Source: Opitutaceae bacterium | GTDB taxonomy: Bacteria; Verrucomicrobiota; Verrucomicrobiia; Opitutales; Opitutaceae | Direction of reading: 5' to 3' | Length of the DNA: 64,000 nucleotides | Assembly: GCA_028284385.1 (NCBI GenBank) | Contig: JANQRT010000072.1 | Location: 124,001 to 188,000 of the forward strand | In this document: in pieces, positions 25,259 through 34,564 of the stretch | Position numbering within the stretch: position 1 is the stretch's first letter | Layout of the letters: each line of letters starts with the position of its first letter | Made by a program: the position numbers and the translations under genes | The notes under the pieces: generated by a model | Databases searched by the model: none | What the model was told of the DNA's origin: nothing | The model's input: the letters and a program-made list of their open reading frames with translations, nothing else

Positions 25259-28200
25259 TTAGACTTCCCTGCACAATCTCAGGCACTGCTTGAGATCGAG
25301 CTTCCCCGAACCTAAGCAAGGAATGCAGTCCACTCGCTTGATCGATTGAGGAACCCATAGGTTTGGCAAACCCGCGCCTGCCAGTTTCGACCGCAACTCG
25401 GCGAGGGTGGTTTTGAATCGAGTGAGCAAAACAAGCTCCTCGCCTTTGCGATCAGATTCTTTGCTTCCCACGACAAAAGAAAGCTCTTCTGACTGAGACC
25501 ATTCGGGATAGGCGGCAGCAATGGCCTCTTCCACTCCCATATGAGGCACCATTTCGCCTCCAATCTTAGAAAACCGTTCGAGCCTACCCTCAATGAAGAG
25601 AAATCCATCTTCATCAAACCGGCCTATGTCGCCTGTATTCAACCAACCATTATCAGAGAATCCTTTTGAAGAGTTGTCCTCCTTCAAATAGCCACTGAAG
25701 ACATTGGGCCCTTTGACAAGCAGCAAACCAGATTCGCCATCCTTTACAGGAACGTGAGGCTTCTCGCTCGATACAACGCGAACCCACATTCCCGGAAGCG
25801 TTCTCCCAACAGAACCGTCTCTCGATCCAAGATAATCAGTCTCCTTGCTAGCGAGAAGATCGTCGCTCTGCAGGCAGTTCGCAGCGATCACGGGAGAGCA
25901 TTCAGTCATCCCATATCCCTCCAACAAAGGAATGCCAAATCGCTCCTTCCAAGCTTCGGAAAATTCGGGAGGCGTTTTCTCGGCCCCAGCAATCACAATG
26001 CGCAGGCTCCCTAAATCCTCGCTGGAAGCCTTCCGCAAATAGGGTCTTAGAAAGGTTGGCGTGCCCAACAACACGGTTACCGTTTCTTCGCGAATCGCAT
26101 CTACAGAAGCCTTGACTTCCAACGGCGAGCGTACCGTTACCAGAGTTAAGGCCTTCAATAACGGAAACCATAGGCCACCCGTGTATCCAAAACTATGAAA
26201 CAGCGGCAGGTTTCCTAGCAGTCGATCGCCTTTTTGCAATATGCGACAATCGAATAGCTGCTCCACATTGCTAAGAATATTGTGATGGGACAACGGAATG
26301 CCTTTAGGCAAGGAAGAGCTGCCGCTTGAAAACATCAATACCGCTTCCTTGTTACCTCCCTGGCGGTTGATTCCAAATAGATCAGCCAAGAGGGATGTTG
26401 GCAATAGGCATCCCGCCAATGCGCATAAGATTGACTTGGCACCACGGAGCTCGCTGACCAGGTTTTCTATCTCGATAATGCTAACGCCGTCCAGTGGAAG
26501 ATCGGGAAACTTGCCGAGGAATTTCCTGGAAGTGATAACCGTATCCAACTTGCTAGTGCAAATCATAGACTTAAACCCTTCGACGCTGACGGTAGGATTA
26601 AGGTTGACCGGCGATTTTCCGGACCAAACAGCTCCTAGATTCGTAACCGCTCCAGCCAAGCCAGGAGGAAGCAGGAGACCGATACGATTAGATCCGGTCA
26701 GTCTTCGAATCTTCCGAGAAAGAAGAAGCCCTGCTGTTAGGATTCTGGTTCCATTGCTGGTTTGCCTACCAGCTCCTCTATCGACGAGAATAGTCTTAAA
26801 CTGTCGTTGCTTGACTGACTCTAAGACTGCGTAGCCGAGCGACTTAGTGAGAGATTTACGATCTTGATAAGCATTGTATCCAAGTTTCATGATCTCGTCA
26901 CGCATGCTTTCGGTATTAGCCTGCTCACTAGAGATCGTTTCGCCAAACTGAATGCCGATCTTCCTTCGCAGAGGCATGCCAGCCCTTATTTTGAAAGGCT
27001 TGTGAGCGAAACTGAAAATCGATCCCCACATCCCGTCGATGTAGACGGGAAGAACGGGCGATCCAGCTTTGCGAGCAATGAGGGTCGCTCCTCGCTTGAA
27101 AGGATACATCGTACCCGTTCTGGTAAGACGACCTTCCGGAAAGATACAGACCACATCGCCTTGCTTAAGGGCTTCGACCGTTTTAACGATAGCCTCTTTA
27201 GCTCGTTGTGATGAAATGTTGATGACATTAAATCGTTTGTAGGCCCATTTGATAAAGGGAAATCTGATACTGCTTGGACCGCCAATAAATCGCACCGGCC
27301 GATTGCTGGCAGCATAAATCAGAATGGCATCCATATAGCTTACGTGATTGCTGACCATCAAAACACCTCCCTCTTTTGGAATGCTCTGCAGGCCCTTAAT
27401 GCGGGTAGGATATACGACTTTCACCAGTCCAAGCAGGAAGACGCGCAGCAGGCTTTCCGGCACTAGAAAAGACATCCAGAAAACAACTACGATGCTGAGC
27501 CCAGCCAGGAGATACAATTGGCTTTCCGGGCTCCAATTCCACTGGCTCGACAACAGCGTCTGAAGACCAACAAAGGCAGCGCTTATCAAGTTGATAACCG
27601 CATTTCCAATGGCGATCGTCGAGGCTCGGACTTCATCCTTCGCGGAAGCGACGAAAACGGCATGCAGCGGAGCGGAGAATAGACCAGCCATCACACCAAC
27701 TGCCAATATGCCAAAACTGGCAAGAGCGTGATTTTCCCAAACGAAAGCGGTTAACGGAAGCAGTAGGCTCATCCCTATGGCCCCGACAAATGCCAAGCCG
27801 ATTTCGATTCGTTTCCTGCAGAGCAAAGCGGCGAGCCCGCTCCCAGCTGCAGCCCCTACTCCCAGCAAGGCAGCCATGAATCCTCCCTGACTAGCAGCCC
27901 CGGCTGTCTGAGCATGATCCCATCGACTGTCTTGCATTAAAAGCAGGATGAGCATCGTCCCAGCTCCATAAAACCAGCCCATTCCTAGCACAGGCCACTT
28001 CAGCCCAGGAACTTTCCAGATCGACTGAATAACCTTCCGTAAGGAAGAAGCTTTCGCACTCGAATTGTCAGCACTGTTTTGTAGTGAAAATACTGATGCA
28101 TGACCTAAAAAGGCGAACATCGAGCTAAACAGTCCAATAATGGCGACGGACCTCCAGGGACTGTCAGTCAGAGCCCAAAGCTGGTCAAAGGACCATCCCC

Positions 28201-28672
28201 CGACAGCCAGGCCTATCAGGGTCGCTCCAATGGCAACGAGCTCTAGAAGACCCATAGCCCAGCCAAGCCTAGGTTTGCCGAAAATCTGTCCAAGCAATGC
28301 ATTGCGAGCCGGCGCTAACAGACAAGATTGGACGGCTACTCCGACTAGACCCGTAATGAGTATAGCCAGTGATTCGAGATAGGCCCCAAGGGAAAGGATA
28401 AGTAGCGCGCTTCCTTGGAGCAAATAGCTGAACTTGACGATCGCAGCCTTTGGAAAACGATCGGTAATCTTTCCCACAAATGGCGAAAGAATCACATAGG
28501 GAACGATATAAATGAAGGAAATGATTCCAGCCCAGATGGCGGCTTGATTTTCCGACATGGTTGCCGCCACCAAATAGGACGCCGAAATTTTACTGGCGAA
28601 ATCGCCGAAGCTATTAAGGGCCTGAGCTCCGATAAGGCCATAACCGTGGCAAGAAGGGAGATTTTGATTCAT
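25259..28672 (-). CDS. fused MFS transporter / phospholipid acyltransferase / acyl-ACP ligase
   Basis: A 1137-residue three-part membrane protein. Residues 1-415 are an LplT-like major facilitator with about 12 hydrophobic segments. Residues 425-640 are a PlsC-type acyltransferase with MVSNHVSYMDA (NHx4D-like, about 437) and IFPEGRLTRTG (about 510). Residues 650-1137 are an AMP-binding acyl ligase with LMFSSGSSSLPKGIPLSHHN (about 780), EGYGMTECSPV, NTGDIGRFDEDGFLFIEGR and a near-C-terminal GSGKLDLKQCL. In E. coli, LplT flips lysophospholipid and Aas re-acylates it; here all functions are in one chain. I infer lysophospholipid salvage. The lysine in GSGKLDLK fits the adenylate-forming catalytic Lys. 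Confidence 0.92.
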   Translation of the reverse strand: MNQNLPSCHGYGLIGAQALNSFGDFASKISASYLVAATMSENQAAIWAGIISFIYIVPYVILSPFVGKITDRFPKAAIVKFSYLLQGSALLILSLGAYLESLAILITGLVGVAVQSCLLAPARNALLGQIFGKPRLGWAMGLLELVAIGATLIGLAVGGWSFDQLWALTDSPWRSVAIIGLFSSMFAFLGHASVFSLQNSADNSSAKASSLRKVIQSIWKVPGLKWPVLGMGWFYGAGTMLILLLMQDSRWDHAQTAGAASQGGFMAALLGVGAAAGSGLAALLCRKRIEIGLAFVGAIGMSLLLPLTAFVWENHALASFGILAVGVMAGLFSAPLHAVFVASAKDEVRASTIAIGNAVINLISAAFVGLQTLLSSQWNWSPESQLYLLAGLSIVVVFWMSFLVPESLLRVFLLGLVKVVYPTRIKGLQSIPKEGGVLMVSNHVSYMDAILIYAASNRPVRFIGGPSSIRFPFIKWAYKRFNVINISSQRAKEAIVKTVEALKQGDVVCIFPEGRLTRTGTMYPFKRGATLIARKAGSPVLPVYIDGMWGSIFSFAHKPFKIRAGMPLRRKIGIQFGETISSEQANTESMRDEIMKLGYNAYQDRKSLTKSLGYAVLESVKQRQFKTILVDRGAGRQTSNGTRILTAGLLLSRKIRRLTGSNRIGLLLPPGLAGAVTNLGAVWSGKSPVNLNPTVSVEGFKSMICTSKLDTVITSRKFLGKFPDLPLDGVSIIEIENLVSELRGAKSILCALAGCLLPTSLLADLFGINRQGGNKEAVLMFSSGSSSLPKGIPLSHHNILSNVEQLFDCRILQKGDRLLGNLPLFHSFGYTGGLWFPLLKALTLVTVRSPLEVKASVDAIREETVTVLLGTPTFLRPYLRKASSEDLGSLRIVIAGAEKTPPEFSEAWKERFGIPLLEGYGMTECSPVIAANCLQSDDLLASKETDYLGSRDGSVGRTLPGMWVRVVSSEKPHVPVKDGESGLLLVKGPNVFSGYLKEDNSSKGFSDNGWLNTGDIGRFDEDGFLFIEGRLERFSKIGGEMVPHMGVEEAIAAAYPEWSQSEELSFVVGSKESDRKGEELVLLTRFKTTLAELRSKLAGAGLPNLWVPQSIKRVDCIPCLGSGKLDLKQCLRLCREV

Positions 28673-28838
28673 GCCCTCCTATTTGCTAGGGCCATGCCAA
28701 AAAGAGACTCACCAAGCTTTCTCTAGATTAACTTGTTGTCTATGAAATGCTTAGAAAAATAAAACCGAGTATCCGGCAAAGAGAAAAATCAAAAATAGAC
28801 AATTAATGTACTTTTTAATAGAGCAAAAAAAGAATAAT

Positions 28839-30368
28839 CTAATCAACACCCATTACATAGCGCTTGGCAGTCCGACGATCGACTTCGAGTATTTTCGCCG
28901 TCTCTTCGTAACTTCCGCATTGCCCATATAAAGACTGGGCATACTGGCTCAGCAACTGATTAGCCGTAAGTTTTTGCCTAGCGGCTTTTCCCAATCGCTC
29001 CATTTGATCGCGAGAGATGCCAAGACTCTCAGGGCTATACTGACCGTGTATCAGAATATTGCGTACACATTGTTCAAGTTCTCTAAAATTGCCCGGCCAT
29101 TCATAAGCCTGCCCTAAGTTGGTCTTTATCCATCGGGAAGCTTCTTCCGCCAAACCTTCTCCGTCATCAGGTCCAGCTACCTGCAGCGATATGTGGAACA
29201 CAAAACGATTCAGCTCATTCTTATCCTGCCTTAGGATCTCTTTCAATGATGGCGTTTCAATTCTGTCCGAGCAGAGACGGAAATAGAAATCTTCCCGGAA
29301 ATTCCCTTTCGCGATCTCCTCAGGCAAATCGCGATTCGTGGCAGCCATAACCTTACCTGAAAAGGAGAGCAGCTTGCTGTCTCCGAGACGCTGAAACTGG
29401 CGGGTCTGCAAAACGCGGAGCAGTTTTACCTGAATCGAGGGATCCGTCTCCCCCACTTCATCAAGAAAAACGGTGCCATACTCTCCACAGTCCTCGAAGT
29501 ATCCACGCCTGTCCTGCAAGGCTCCCGTGTAAGCTCCTTTGCGATGGCCAAACAACTCGGATTCAATCAAGGTCGGGGAGAGAGCCGAAAGGTTTAAAGG
29601 GTAAAAGGCTTGGTAGAAATCCACTTTGAAAACGGCTTTTCTCCAGTCGAAGGGGACAAACCGAGAAAACGCCACTGCCCGGGCAATAAGCTCCTTTCCC
29701 GTTCCTGACGGTCCCGTTATCAAAGTAACGATGTCTCCCATTCGATTGTATAGAGATCTTCGATACCGTTCAAAATTTTGAGTAAACGAAGATCTCCAGA
29801 TACGAGCTCTCAGAGAGTTGATGGCAGGCGAGCCTCCGACGATAAAATTGTATATGTTAACCCAGGCTCGGCGTAGTTGAAAATAGAATGCGAAAATATG
29901 GGCCTCGCCCTCAGGTTCGAGCGCAATGGAATCCGCAACATTCAAGTAGTGCCGAAGCATGTCCCGACAATCCAGATAGAAATCGATTCGCTCCTGGGGG
30001 GGCTTGTTTTGCAACGAGCGATGGATGAGACGGTCGAACCGACGCATGAAATGATGGAACACGAAAAAATGCACCAGGCCTTCGTAAACCTTGAGCTCCT
30101 TAGGTCGCCAACCGGAAGCGTTTTTAGCCAGTTTGCGACGAGCCGAATCGATAAGCCGATTCGAAAGACCAATCAGCTTGGTCAGATTAGGAGCTAGCAA
30201 TTCTTCCGACTGACCGGGAAGAATAGCAGGTTCTCTCTCCGTGTATTCACTCCCCAAGCACTCTTTCTCAAGTCGCCATCGAGTCTCTTCAAAGGGATTG
30301 CAATATCCTATCTCCGCCAACTTGCGAGCGAGCGCTCCGTCTGGCCCAACAAACAACGCTTTAGCCAT
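28839..30368 (-). CDS. sigma-54-type AAA+ transcriptional activator with unrecognised N-terminal domain
   Basis: A 509-residue enhancer-binding-protein-like regulator. The AAA+ core has Walker A GPSGTGKE (219-226), the sigma-54 contact loop as GAYTGA (278-283; the Phe of GAFTGA is Tyr), Walker B TVFLDEVGE (299-307), an arginine-finger region FREDFYFRL and sensor II WPGNFRELEQ. The C-terminus (about 470-507) is a Fis-like helix-turn-helix, SYEETAKILEVDRRTAKRYV. The first 200 residues match no receiver, PAS or GAF domain that I recognise; they are helical and rich in aromatic and basic residues. No sensor kinase or sigma-54 promoter is evident nearby. Confidence 0.88.
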   Translation of the reverse strand: MAKALFVGPDGALARKLAEIGYCNPFEETRWRLEKECLGSEYTEREPAILPGQSEELLAPNLTKLIGLSNRLIDSARRKLAKNASGWRPKELKVYEGLVHFFVFHHFMRRFDRLIHRSLQNKPPQERIDFYLDCRDMLRHYLNVADSIALEPEGEAHIFAFYFQLRRAWVNIYNFIVGGSPAINSLRARIWRSSFTQNFERYRRSLYNRMGDIVTLITGPSGTGKELIARAVAFSRFVPFDWRKAVFKVDFYQAFYPLNLSALSPTLIESELFGHRKGAYTGALQDRRGYFEDCGEYGTVFLDEVGETDPSIQVKLLRVLQTRQFQRLGDSKLLSFSGKVMAATNRDLPEEIAKGNFREDFYFRLCSDRIETPSLKEILRQDKNELNRFVFHISLQVAGPDDGEGLAEEASRWIKTNLGQAYEWPGNFRELEQCVRNILIHGQYSPESLGISRDQMERLGKAARQKLTANQLLSQYAQSLYGQCGSYEETAKILEVDRRTAKRYVMGVD

Positions 30369-30413
30369 AGTCCGTACATTGGATGAATGAAGGCTATGGT
30401 CAATAAATGTCTG

Positions 30414-30433
30414 GATAGCTTTTCCTAGCTATC
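30414..30433 (-). terminator. weak hairpin after the secreted-protein gene
   Basis: A 7-bp perfect stem (GATAGCT/AGCTATC) with a 6-base loop lies 15-34 bp beyond the stop codon of the 30448-31374 gene. No T-run follows on the minus strand. A second weaker hairpin (CCATAG/CTATGG, about 30365-30400) overlaps the regulator's start. This may be a partial terminator or an operator-like palindrome. Confidence 0.3.
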
Positions 30434-30447
30434 TAATCGATTGACTA

Positions 30448-31374
30448 TTAATCGGCAGTGGGCTCGACGGGCTTGAAATCGGCTGGCGTTTCTTTGCGGA
30501 ACCTTTTACCAATGATGTTCGCTACGAGTCCGGCGGGCTCGAAAAGATCAGGAAGAATCGCCACTCCCACCGAGGCGTCCATAATTCTTAGCCTCGTTTT
30601 GTCTTTGGTCTTTTCATCGCGCACGTCGATGGAGCTGAAAATCCATTCGCCATCGACCTTTTTCAAGCCGGCAATGGAAATCGTTTTTATTGGCTCTTCG
30701 TCAGGACCTAGGATTTGACCTTTGAAAACGATTCGAAACTGGTCATCGATTAAAAGCCTGACTCCCGAAACATTTTCCCTTATTTCGCCGTCATCGTCTG
30801 GCGGATACATCAGAAAGGAATGCGTGGGCCTACGCCTCAAGGTAGTCCTGCCCTCATAATAGAATCGCTGCCAATATAAGAAAGGCCTCAGTAATTCGAA
30901 TGAAGAAAACGTCGAAGATACGACGGGCTCGAACAGTTCAGTATTGGTCAGCAATTCTGGAGGGCCATCCTGGTAACTGAATGCCTGCATGGCAAAGGGA
31001 GAAGGACCGTTCTGCAATAGAAGGCGATGGACTTTCGGATCAATCAACTCTCCTTCAGGACCGAGTTTCGCGTCCTCCTCGATGATATCGATTCGTTCGA
31101 CTGGCCCTCTTTCATTGCTCGAGCCAATCATCACTCCCGACAGGTAAATCGTCTCCTGCCTGCGTGGCATGATCCGCAATTGAAAACGATAGGAGTAGTC
31201 CCCTATCGAACCCATGACAGCGCGCGAGTTCTGCAGGATTTCCCAGCCCAGACTTTGGCTGGGGTTCTTGCCCAGCGTATCCAGTGGATTAGTACTTATT
31301 CGTCTTTGTCCAAAGACGCTCGTGATCGAAAGTAGAGCAAAGAAAAGGAATATCGCCGTCGCTAACGATCGCAT
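30448..31374 (-). CDS. exported protein, possibly LolA/LolB-like fold
   Basis: A 308-residue protein with a clear signal peptide (SLATAIFLFFALLSITSVFGQ). The body contains alternating hydrophobic beta-like segments (YSYRFQLRIMP, ETIYLSGVMIG, DQFRIVFKGQIL, EWIFSSIDVRDEKTKDKTRLRI). That pattern recalls outer-membrane lipoprotein-sorting proteins, but the similarity is by impression and the function is open. It follows secG by 34 bp on the same strand. Confidence 0.7.
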   Translation of the reverse strand: MRSLATAIFLFFALLSITSVFGQRRISTNPLDTLGKNPSQSLGWEILQNSRAVMGSIGDYSYRFQLRIMPRRQETIYLSGVMIGSSNERGPVERIDIIEEDAKLGPEGELIDPKVHRLLLQNGPSPFAMQAFSYQDGPPELLTNTELFEPVVSSTFSSFELLRPFLYWQRFYYEGRTTLRRRPTHSFLMYPPDDDGEIRENVSGVRLLIDDQFRIVFKGQILGPDEEPIKTISIAGLKKVDGEWIFSSIDVRDEKTKDKTRLRIMDASVGVAILPDLFEPAGLVANIIGKRFRKETPADFKPVEPTAD

Positions 31375-31408
31375 ACGACGGCCTTAGACCAAGATAAACG
31401 AATTTTGT

Positions 31409-31852
31409 TTACTGGCCAGGGGATGATTCCTCGGAAGTCGACGTTTCGTTTGTCGTCTCCTCGACTTGAGCTTCCAAATCGTTGGCCATCTGCTCAACCG
31501 AATCCGTCGCCTCCGAAAGGGTCTCGTTGAGACCGAGTGGATCGGTGGCCGGAGCCTGGTCAAGGTCGAACTGGGGCAAAGCGTTTTGAGCCGCTTCAGA
31601 CTCCTGCTTGTTTACCCAAAGAACCGCCAAATAGAGTCCGAAGACCATGACGAAAAAGACGATGGCAACGTTTCGGGTAAGCTTCGTGAGAACATTCGTA
31701 GTATCCGCGCCAAAGGTCGACTCGGCCATGCCTCCACCCATCGCCGCGCCCAATCCTCCTTGCGCGCTTCCACGCTGCATGAGGATAACCAGGATGAGAA
31801 AAATGGAGACCAGAACGAGAACGATGGTCAGTAGATTTATCAGAATGCCCAT
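31409..31852 (-). CDS. secG: preprotein translocase subunit SecG
   Basis: Small subunit of the SecYEG channel. From the ATG at 31852 it has the two expected membrane helices (about 2-23 and 55-75) joined by the signature loop VILMQRGSAQGGLGAAMGGG and ESTFGADT. The C-terminal tail of about 60 residues is longer than in E. coli SecG, with an acidic, Ser/Thr-rich end. The frame runs upstream to a TTG at 31882, but the ATG begins directly before the first helix and is preferred. Confidence 0.94.
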   Translation of the reverse strand: MGILINLLTIVLVLVSIFLILVILMQRGSAQGGLGAAMGGGMAESTFGADTTNVLTKLTRNVAIVFFVMVFGLYLAVLWVNKQESEAAQNALPQFDLDQAPATDPLGLNETLSEATDSVEQMANDLEAQVEETTNETSTSEESSPGQ

Positions 31853-31926
31853 GAGAACCGGAGACAGTCGATAATTGCCCAATTCTTGTCAAGCGCGGAA
31901 CGCGAGCTCCAGAAGGCTGAAAACGC

Positions 31927-32889
31927 CTACTCTTCCAGCCCGATTTTCTCCAAAATCCGCTGCAAATCGTCGTTTCCGGCGTAGTCGATTAGAATGCGAC
32001 CTTTTTTAGGACTATGCTTTAGAGAGACATTCGTATTCAGAAAGGAGGTCATCCGTTTCTCGATATCCTCTATAGCGGCAGCCTCGCTTTCCGGTATCTG
32101 TCGAGACTGGCTCGATTTCGATTTGCTGGACCTGCGCAGAGAGAGGATGAGCGACTCAGCCGCCCTCACACTGTGCCCTTCCTCGATGATGCGTCGGGCT
32201 AACAGGATTTGCTCTTCCTTTTCCTCCAGACCAAGAAGCACCTTGGCGTGACCCGAAGAAAGGAGTCCCGAGGATAGGTAGCCTCTGATTTCTTCGGGAA
32301 GCGAAAGAAGCCGCAGCGAATTCGCAACGGTCGCTCGCCCCTTGCCAACACGTTCGGCAACCTTCTCTTGGGTGAGGTCGAAATCGCCGATCAGACTCGC
32401 ATAGCCCATGGCCTCCTCGATCGGATTCAAACTTTCGCGCTGCAAATTCTCGATGAGCGCCATGGATGCGGAAGAGGCGTCTCCAGCTTCGATGAGACGA
32501 GCGGGAATTTTGGAATGTTTAAGCAGCTTGAAGGCTCTCCAGCGTCTTTCCCCAGCAATGAGCTGATAGACTTCACCTGCCTGCCGAACCACGATAGGCT
32601 GGATCAAGCCTTCGCTTTGAATGCTCTCGGCTAAATCGATGAGCTGGCTTTCCTCAAAATCTCTGCGCGGCTGATAAGGATTGGGCTCGATTTTGGAAAC
32701 GGGGATTTCCAGAAAGTCGGGTCTCTTTTCCTGGACCGAGAAACCGGGTTTGGATTCCGATTGCCCTCCAGAATTCGCTTTCTTCTTCGTAGCCGCTTTT
32801 TTTGCCGGAGCTCCCGTCGTTTTTTTCGCGCTTCCGGAAATGAGGCCCGCAAGGCCCTTGCCCAGCGCTCGAGGTTTTGTCTTCGCCAT
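31927..32889 (-). CDS. parB: chromosome partitioning protein ParB
   Basis: CTP-dependent sliding clamp that loads at parS. It starts with PRALGKGLAGLISG, then a Lys-rich linker with AKKAATKKK (about 25-40). The ParB/Srx domain has EIPVSKIEPNPYQPRRDF (61-78), the CTP-binding GERRWRAFK and ENLQRESLNPIEEA. The helix-turn-helix is TQEKVAERVGKGRATVANSLRLL, and a C-terminal dimerisation region follows. parA is not adjacent in this window, which is unusual. No parS-like TGTTTCACGTGAAACA site was noticed. Confidence 0.95.
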   Translation of the reverse strand: MAKTKPRALGKGLAGLISGSAKKTTGAPAKKAATKKKANSGGQSESKPGFSVQEKRPDFLEIPVSKIEPNPYQPRRDFEESQLIDLAESIQSEGLIQPIVVRQAGEVYQLIAGERRWRAFKLLKHSKIPARLIEAGDASSASMALIENLQRESLNPIEEAMGYASLIGDFDLTQEKVAERVGKGRATVANSLRLLSLPEEIRGYLSSGLLSSGHAKVLLGLEEKEEQILLARRIIEEGHSVRAAESLILSLRRSSKSKSSQSRQIPESEAAAIEDIEKRMTSFLNTNVSLKHSPKKGRILIDYAGNDDLQRILEKIGLEE

Positions 32890-32897
32890 ACGTTAAT

Positions 32898-33503
32898 TTA
32901 TTGCTGCGGGATAAAGAGCTTTTGACCGACTTGCAAGGCCCTTGGGCTCACAATCTTATTGGCATGCTGAATCCACTCGATTTTCGAATCATGCTGCTTG
33001 GCGATACTGCTCAGGTTATCACCCGATTGCACTGTGTAATTGATTCCCGTTCTCGGCCAATTGTCATGAAACTCGATCGGCTTTTTCTCAACCGGATTGC
33101 TTGTATTCGAAGAGAGATTACCAATCGTCTTGTTAACCGTTTTGGCAAAGGCCTGAATTTGCTTCGTCACCTCGAGAAGCGTTTCGCGTTTAATGGTCTC
33201 ATCTCTCCGTTCGAGTTGCCCTACCACTTTTTGCAAAGCTTCCTCGATGTAGGAAAGAGTCGCCAGATTCGACAGGCTGGAATCAATATTCGATTCGTAA
33301 GTGGCCACCGTCTTTCGAAGCTGAGAGTTCTCCCGACGCATGGCCTCCAGATCCATTTGCATGGCGCGAATACGCTCGTCGAGAATCCGAACGTCTTCGG
33401 TCAGGTTCGCTAGTTGATAGGCCAAACTGTTGGTCTGACCAGCCAGGATTGCTGGAAAAACAAGCGCGCCAAGCAACGCGCTACAAACTATCCTATTATC
33501 CAT
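32898..33503 (-). CDS. exported coiled-coil protein with C-terminal LysM domain
   Basis: I chose the ATG at 33503 because it gives a clean signal peptide (RIVCSALLGALVFPAILAGQ); the frame extends to 33566, overlapping fmt. A coiled coil (about 30-110, with VRILDERIRAMQMDLEAMRR) is followed by a linker and a single LysM domain (about 157-201) with YTVQSGDNLSSIAKQH and RALQVGQKLFIP. It probably binds peptidoglycan in the periplasm. Its position between fmt and parB on the same strand suggests co-transcription with housekeeping genes. Confidence 0.85.
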   Translation of the reverse strand: MDNRIVCSALLGALVFPAILAGQTNSLAYQLANLTEDVRILDERIRAMQMDLEAMRRENSQLRKTVATYESNIDSSLSNLATLSYIEEALQKVVGQLERRDETIKRETLLEVTKQIQAFAKTVNKTIGNLSSNTSNPVEKKPIEFHDNWPRTGINYTVQSGDNLSSIAKQHDSKIEWIQHANKIVSPRALQVGQKLFIPQQ

Positions 33504-33562
33504 AAGATTGCTGATGCGCCACATTTTGATATGGTTCCAAATTAAGTTGGGAAAAACAAGCA

Positions 33563-34549
33563 TCAACCTTCCACCAGTCTGGTGGAGGTCAAGTTGGTCA
33601 TTGGAAATGATTCGATCTTCTCTCCCGAAGACATCTCGAATCCACGAAGAAATTCCATCGCCGGAAGCATCTTTCCGCCCGGTCGCTGTAGACGTTTAAG
33701 GAGCAGACTGCCTTCAGCGCATGCCACGACTAAATCGTCGGATTCACTAGCGAGAATTTCCCCTGGGCAATCGCTCGATCGCCCTTCATCGAAATCGGCC
33801 GAACCGATTTTTATAGTTGTGCTGCGAAACTCGAAGCTCGTTCCCGGCCAAGGAAAGAGTCCATTGATCCGTGCAGCGAGGCTTCGGGCAGGAACGTCGA
33901 AATCAAGCTTCCCATCCTCCTTGCCAAGCTTTCGGACGTAGGAAGCCTCGCTTCCATCCTGCGGCTGAGGTCGAGCCTCTCCCTGAAGGACTTGCGAAAG
34001 ATTTCGTTGCAAAAGCGGCACACAGGCAAGCGAGAGGCGATGCTCGACATCCAATGCTGTATCCAAACGATCGATATCCGTTTTCTCAATATCAAGCACA
34101 GGACCGGCATCCATCTCTCTAACCATTCGCATCAAACTAACGCCTGTCTCGCGTTCCCCACTTGCAATTGCACATTGAATAGGCGAAGCGCCACGATATT
34201 TTGGCAACAGAGATGTATGCAGATTCCAGATACCGCATTTTGGAGTATCAATCAGTTTTTGTGAAAGAATGTGGCCATAGGCCATAACCAGAATCGCATC
34301 CGGCTGATCGGCTTCGATTTCCAATCGCTGGGCTCTTCGCATTCTCTCGGGCTGTCGCACCTCAAAACCGTATTCGAGGGCCCAAGACTTGATTTCGTTT
34401 GGAACGACTTTCTTTCCTCGGCCTCGCGCTCGATCAGGCTGCGTATAAACCGATACAATTTCAATATCCCCAAACTCACCGTCCCGTATGGCATTCAAAG
34501 CGGGAAGAGCGATCGCATCCGATCCCATGAATATCAATCGAGAGGCCAT
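33563..34549 (-). CDS. fmt: methionyl-tRNA formyltransferase
   Basis: Formylates initiator Met-tRNA. The N-terminal Rossmann domain has RLIFMGSDAIALPAL and the linker QPDRARGRGKK. The catalytic segment WNLHTSLLPKYRGASPIQ contains the formyl-transfer Asn and His, and the conserved METDAGP-like Asp appears in MVREMDAGPVL. The C-terminal OB-like domain contains INGLFPWPGT. It is 328 residues and lies 15 bp after der. A def gene is not adjacent. Confidence 0.96.
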   Translation of the reverse strand: MASRLIFMGSDAIALPALNAIRDGEFGDIEIVSVYTQPDRARGRGKKVVPNEIKSWALEYGFEVRQPERMRRAQRLEIEADQPDAILVMAYGHILSQKLIDTPKCGIWNLHTSLLPKYRGASPIQCAIASGERETGVSLMRMVREMDAGPVLDIEKTDIDRLDTALDVEHRLSLACVPLLQRNLSQVLQGEARPQPQDGSEASYVRKLGKEDGKLDFDVPARSLAARINGLFPWPGTSFEFRSTTIKIGSADFDEGRSSDCPGEILASESDDLVVACAEGSLLLKRLQRPGGKMLPAMEFLRGFEMSSGEKIESFPMTNLTSTRLVEG

Positions 34550-34564
34550 AGCTGCATGACACCA

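Noticed and set aside
31927..33000. parS site near parB
   Set aside because: No sequence close to TGTTTCACGTGAAACA was noticed.
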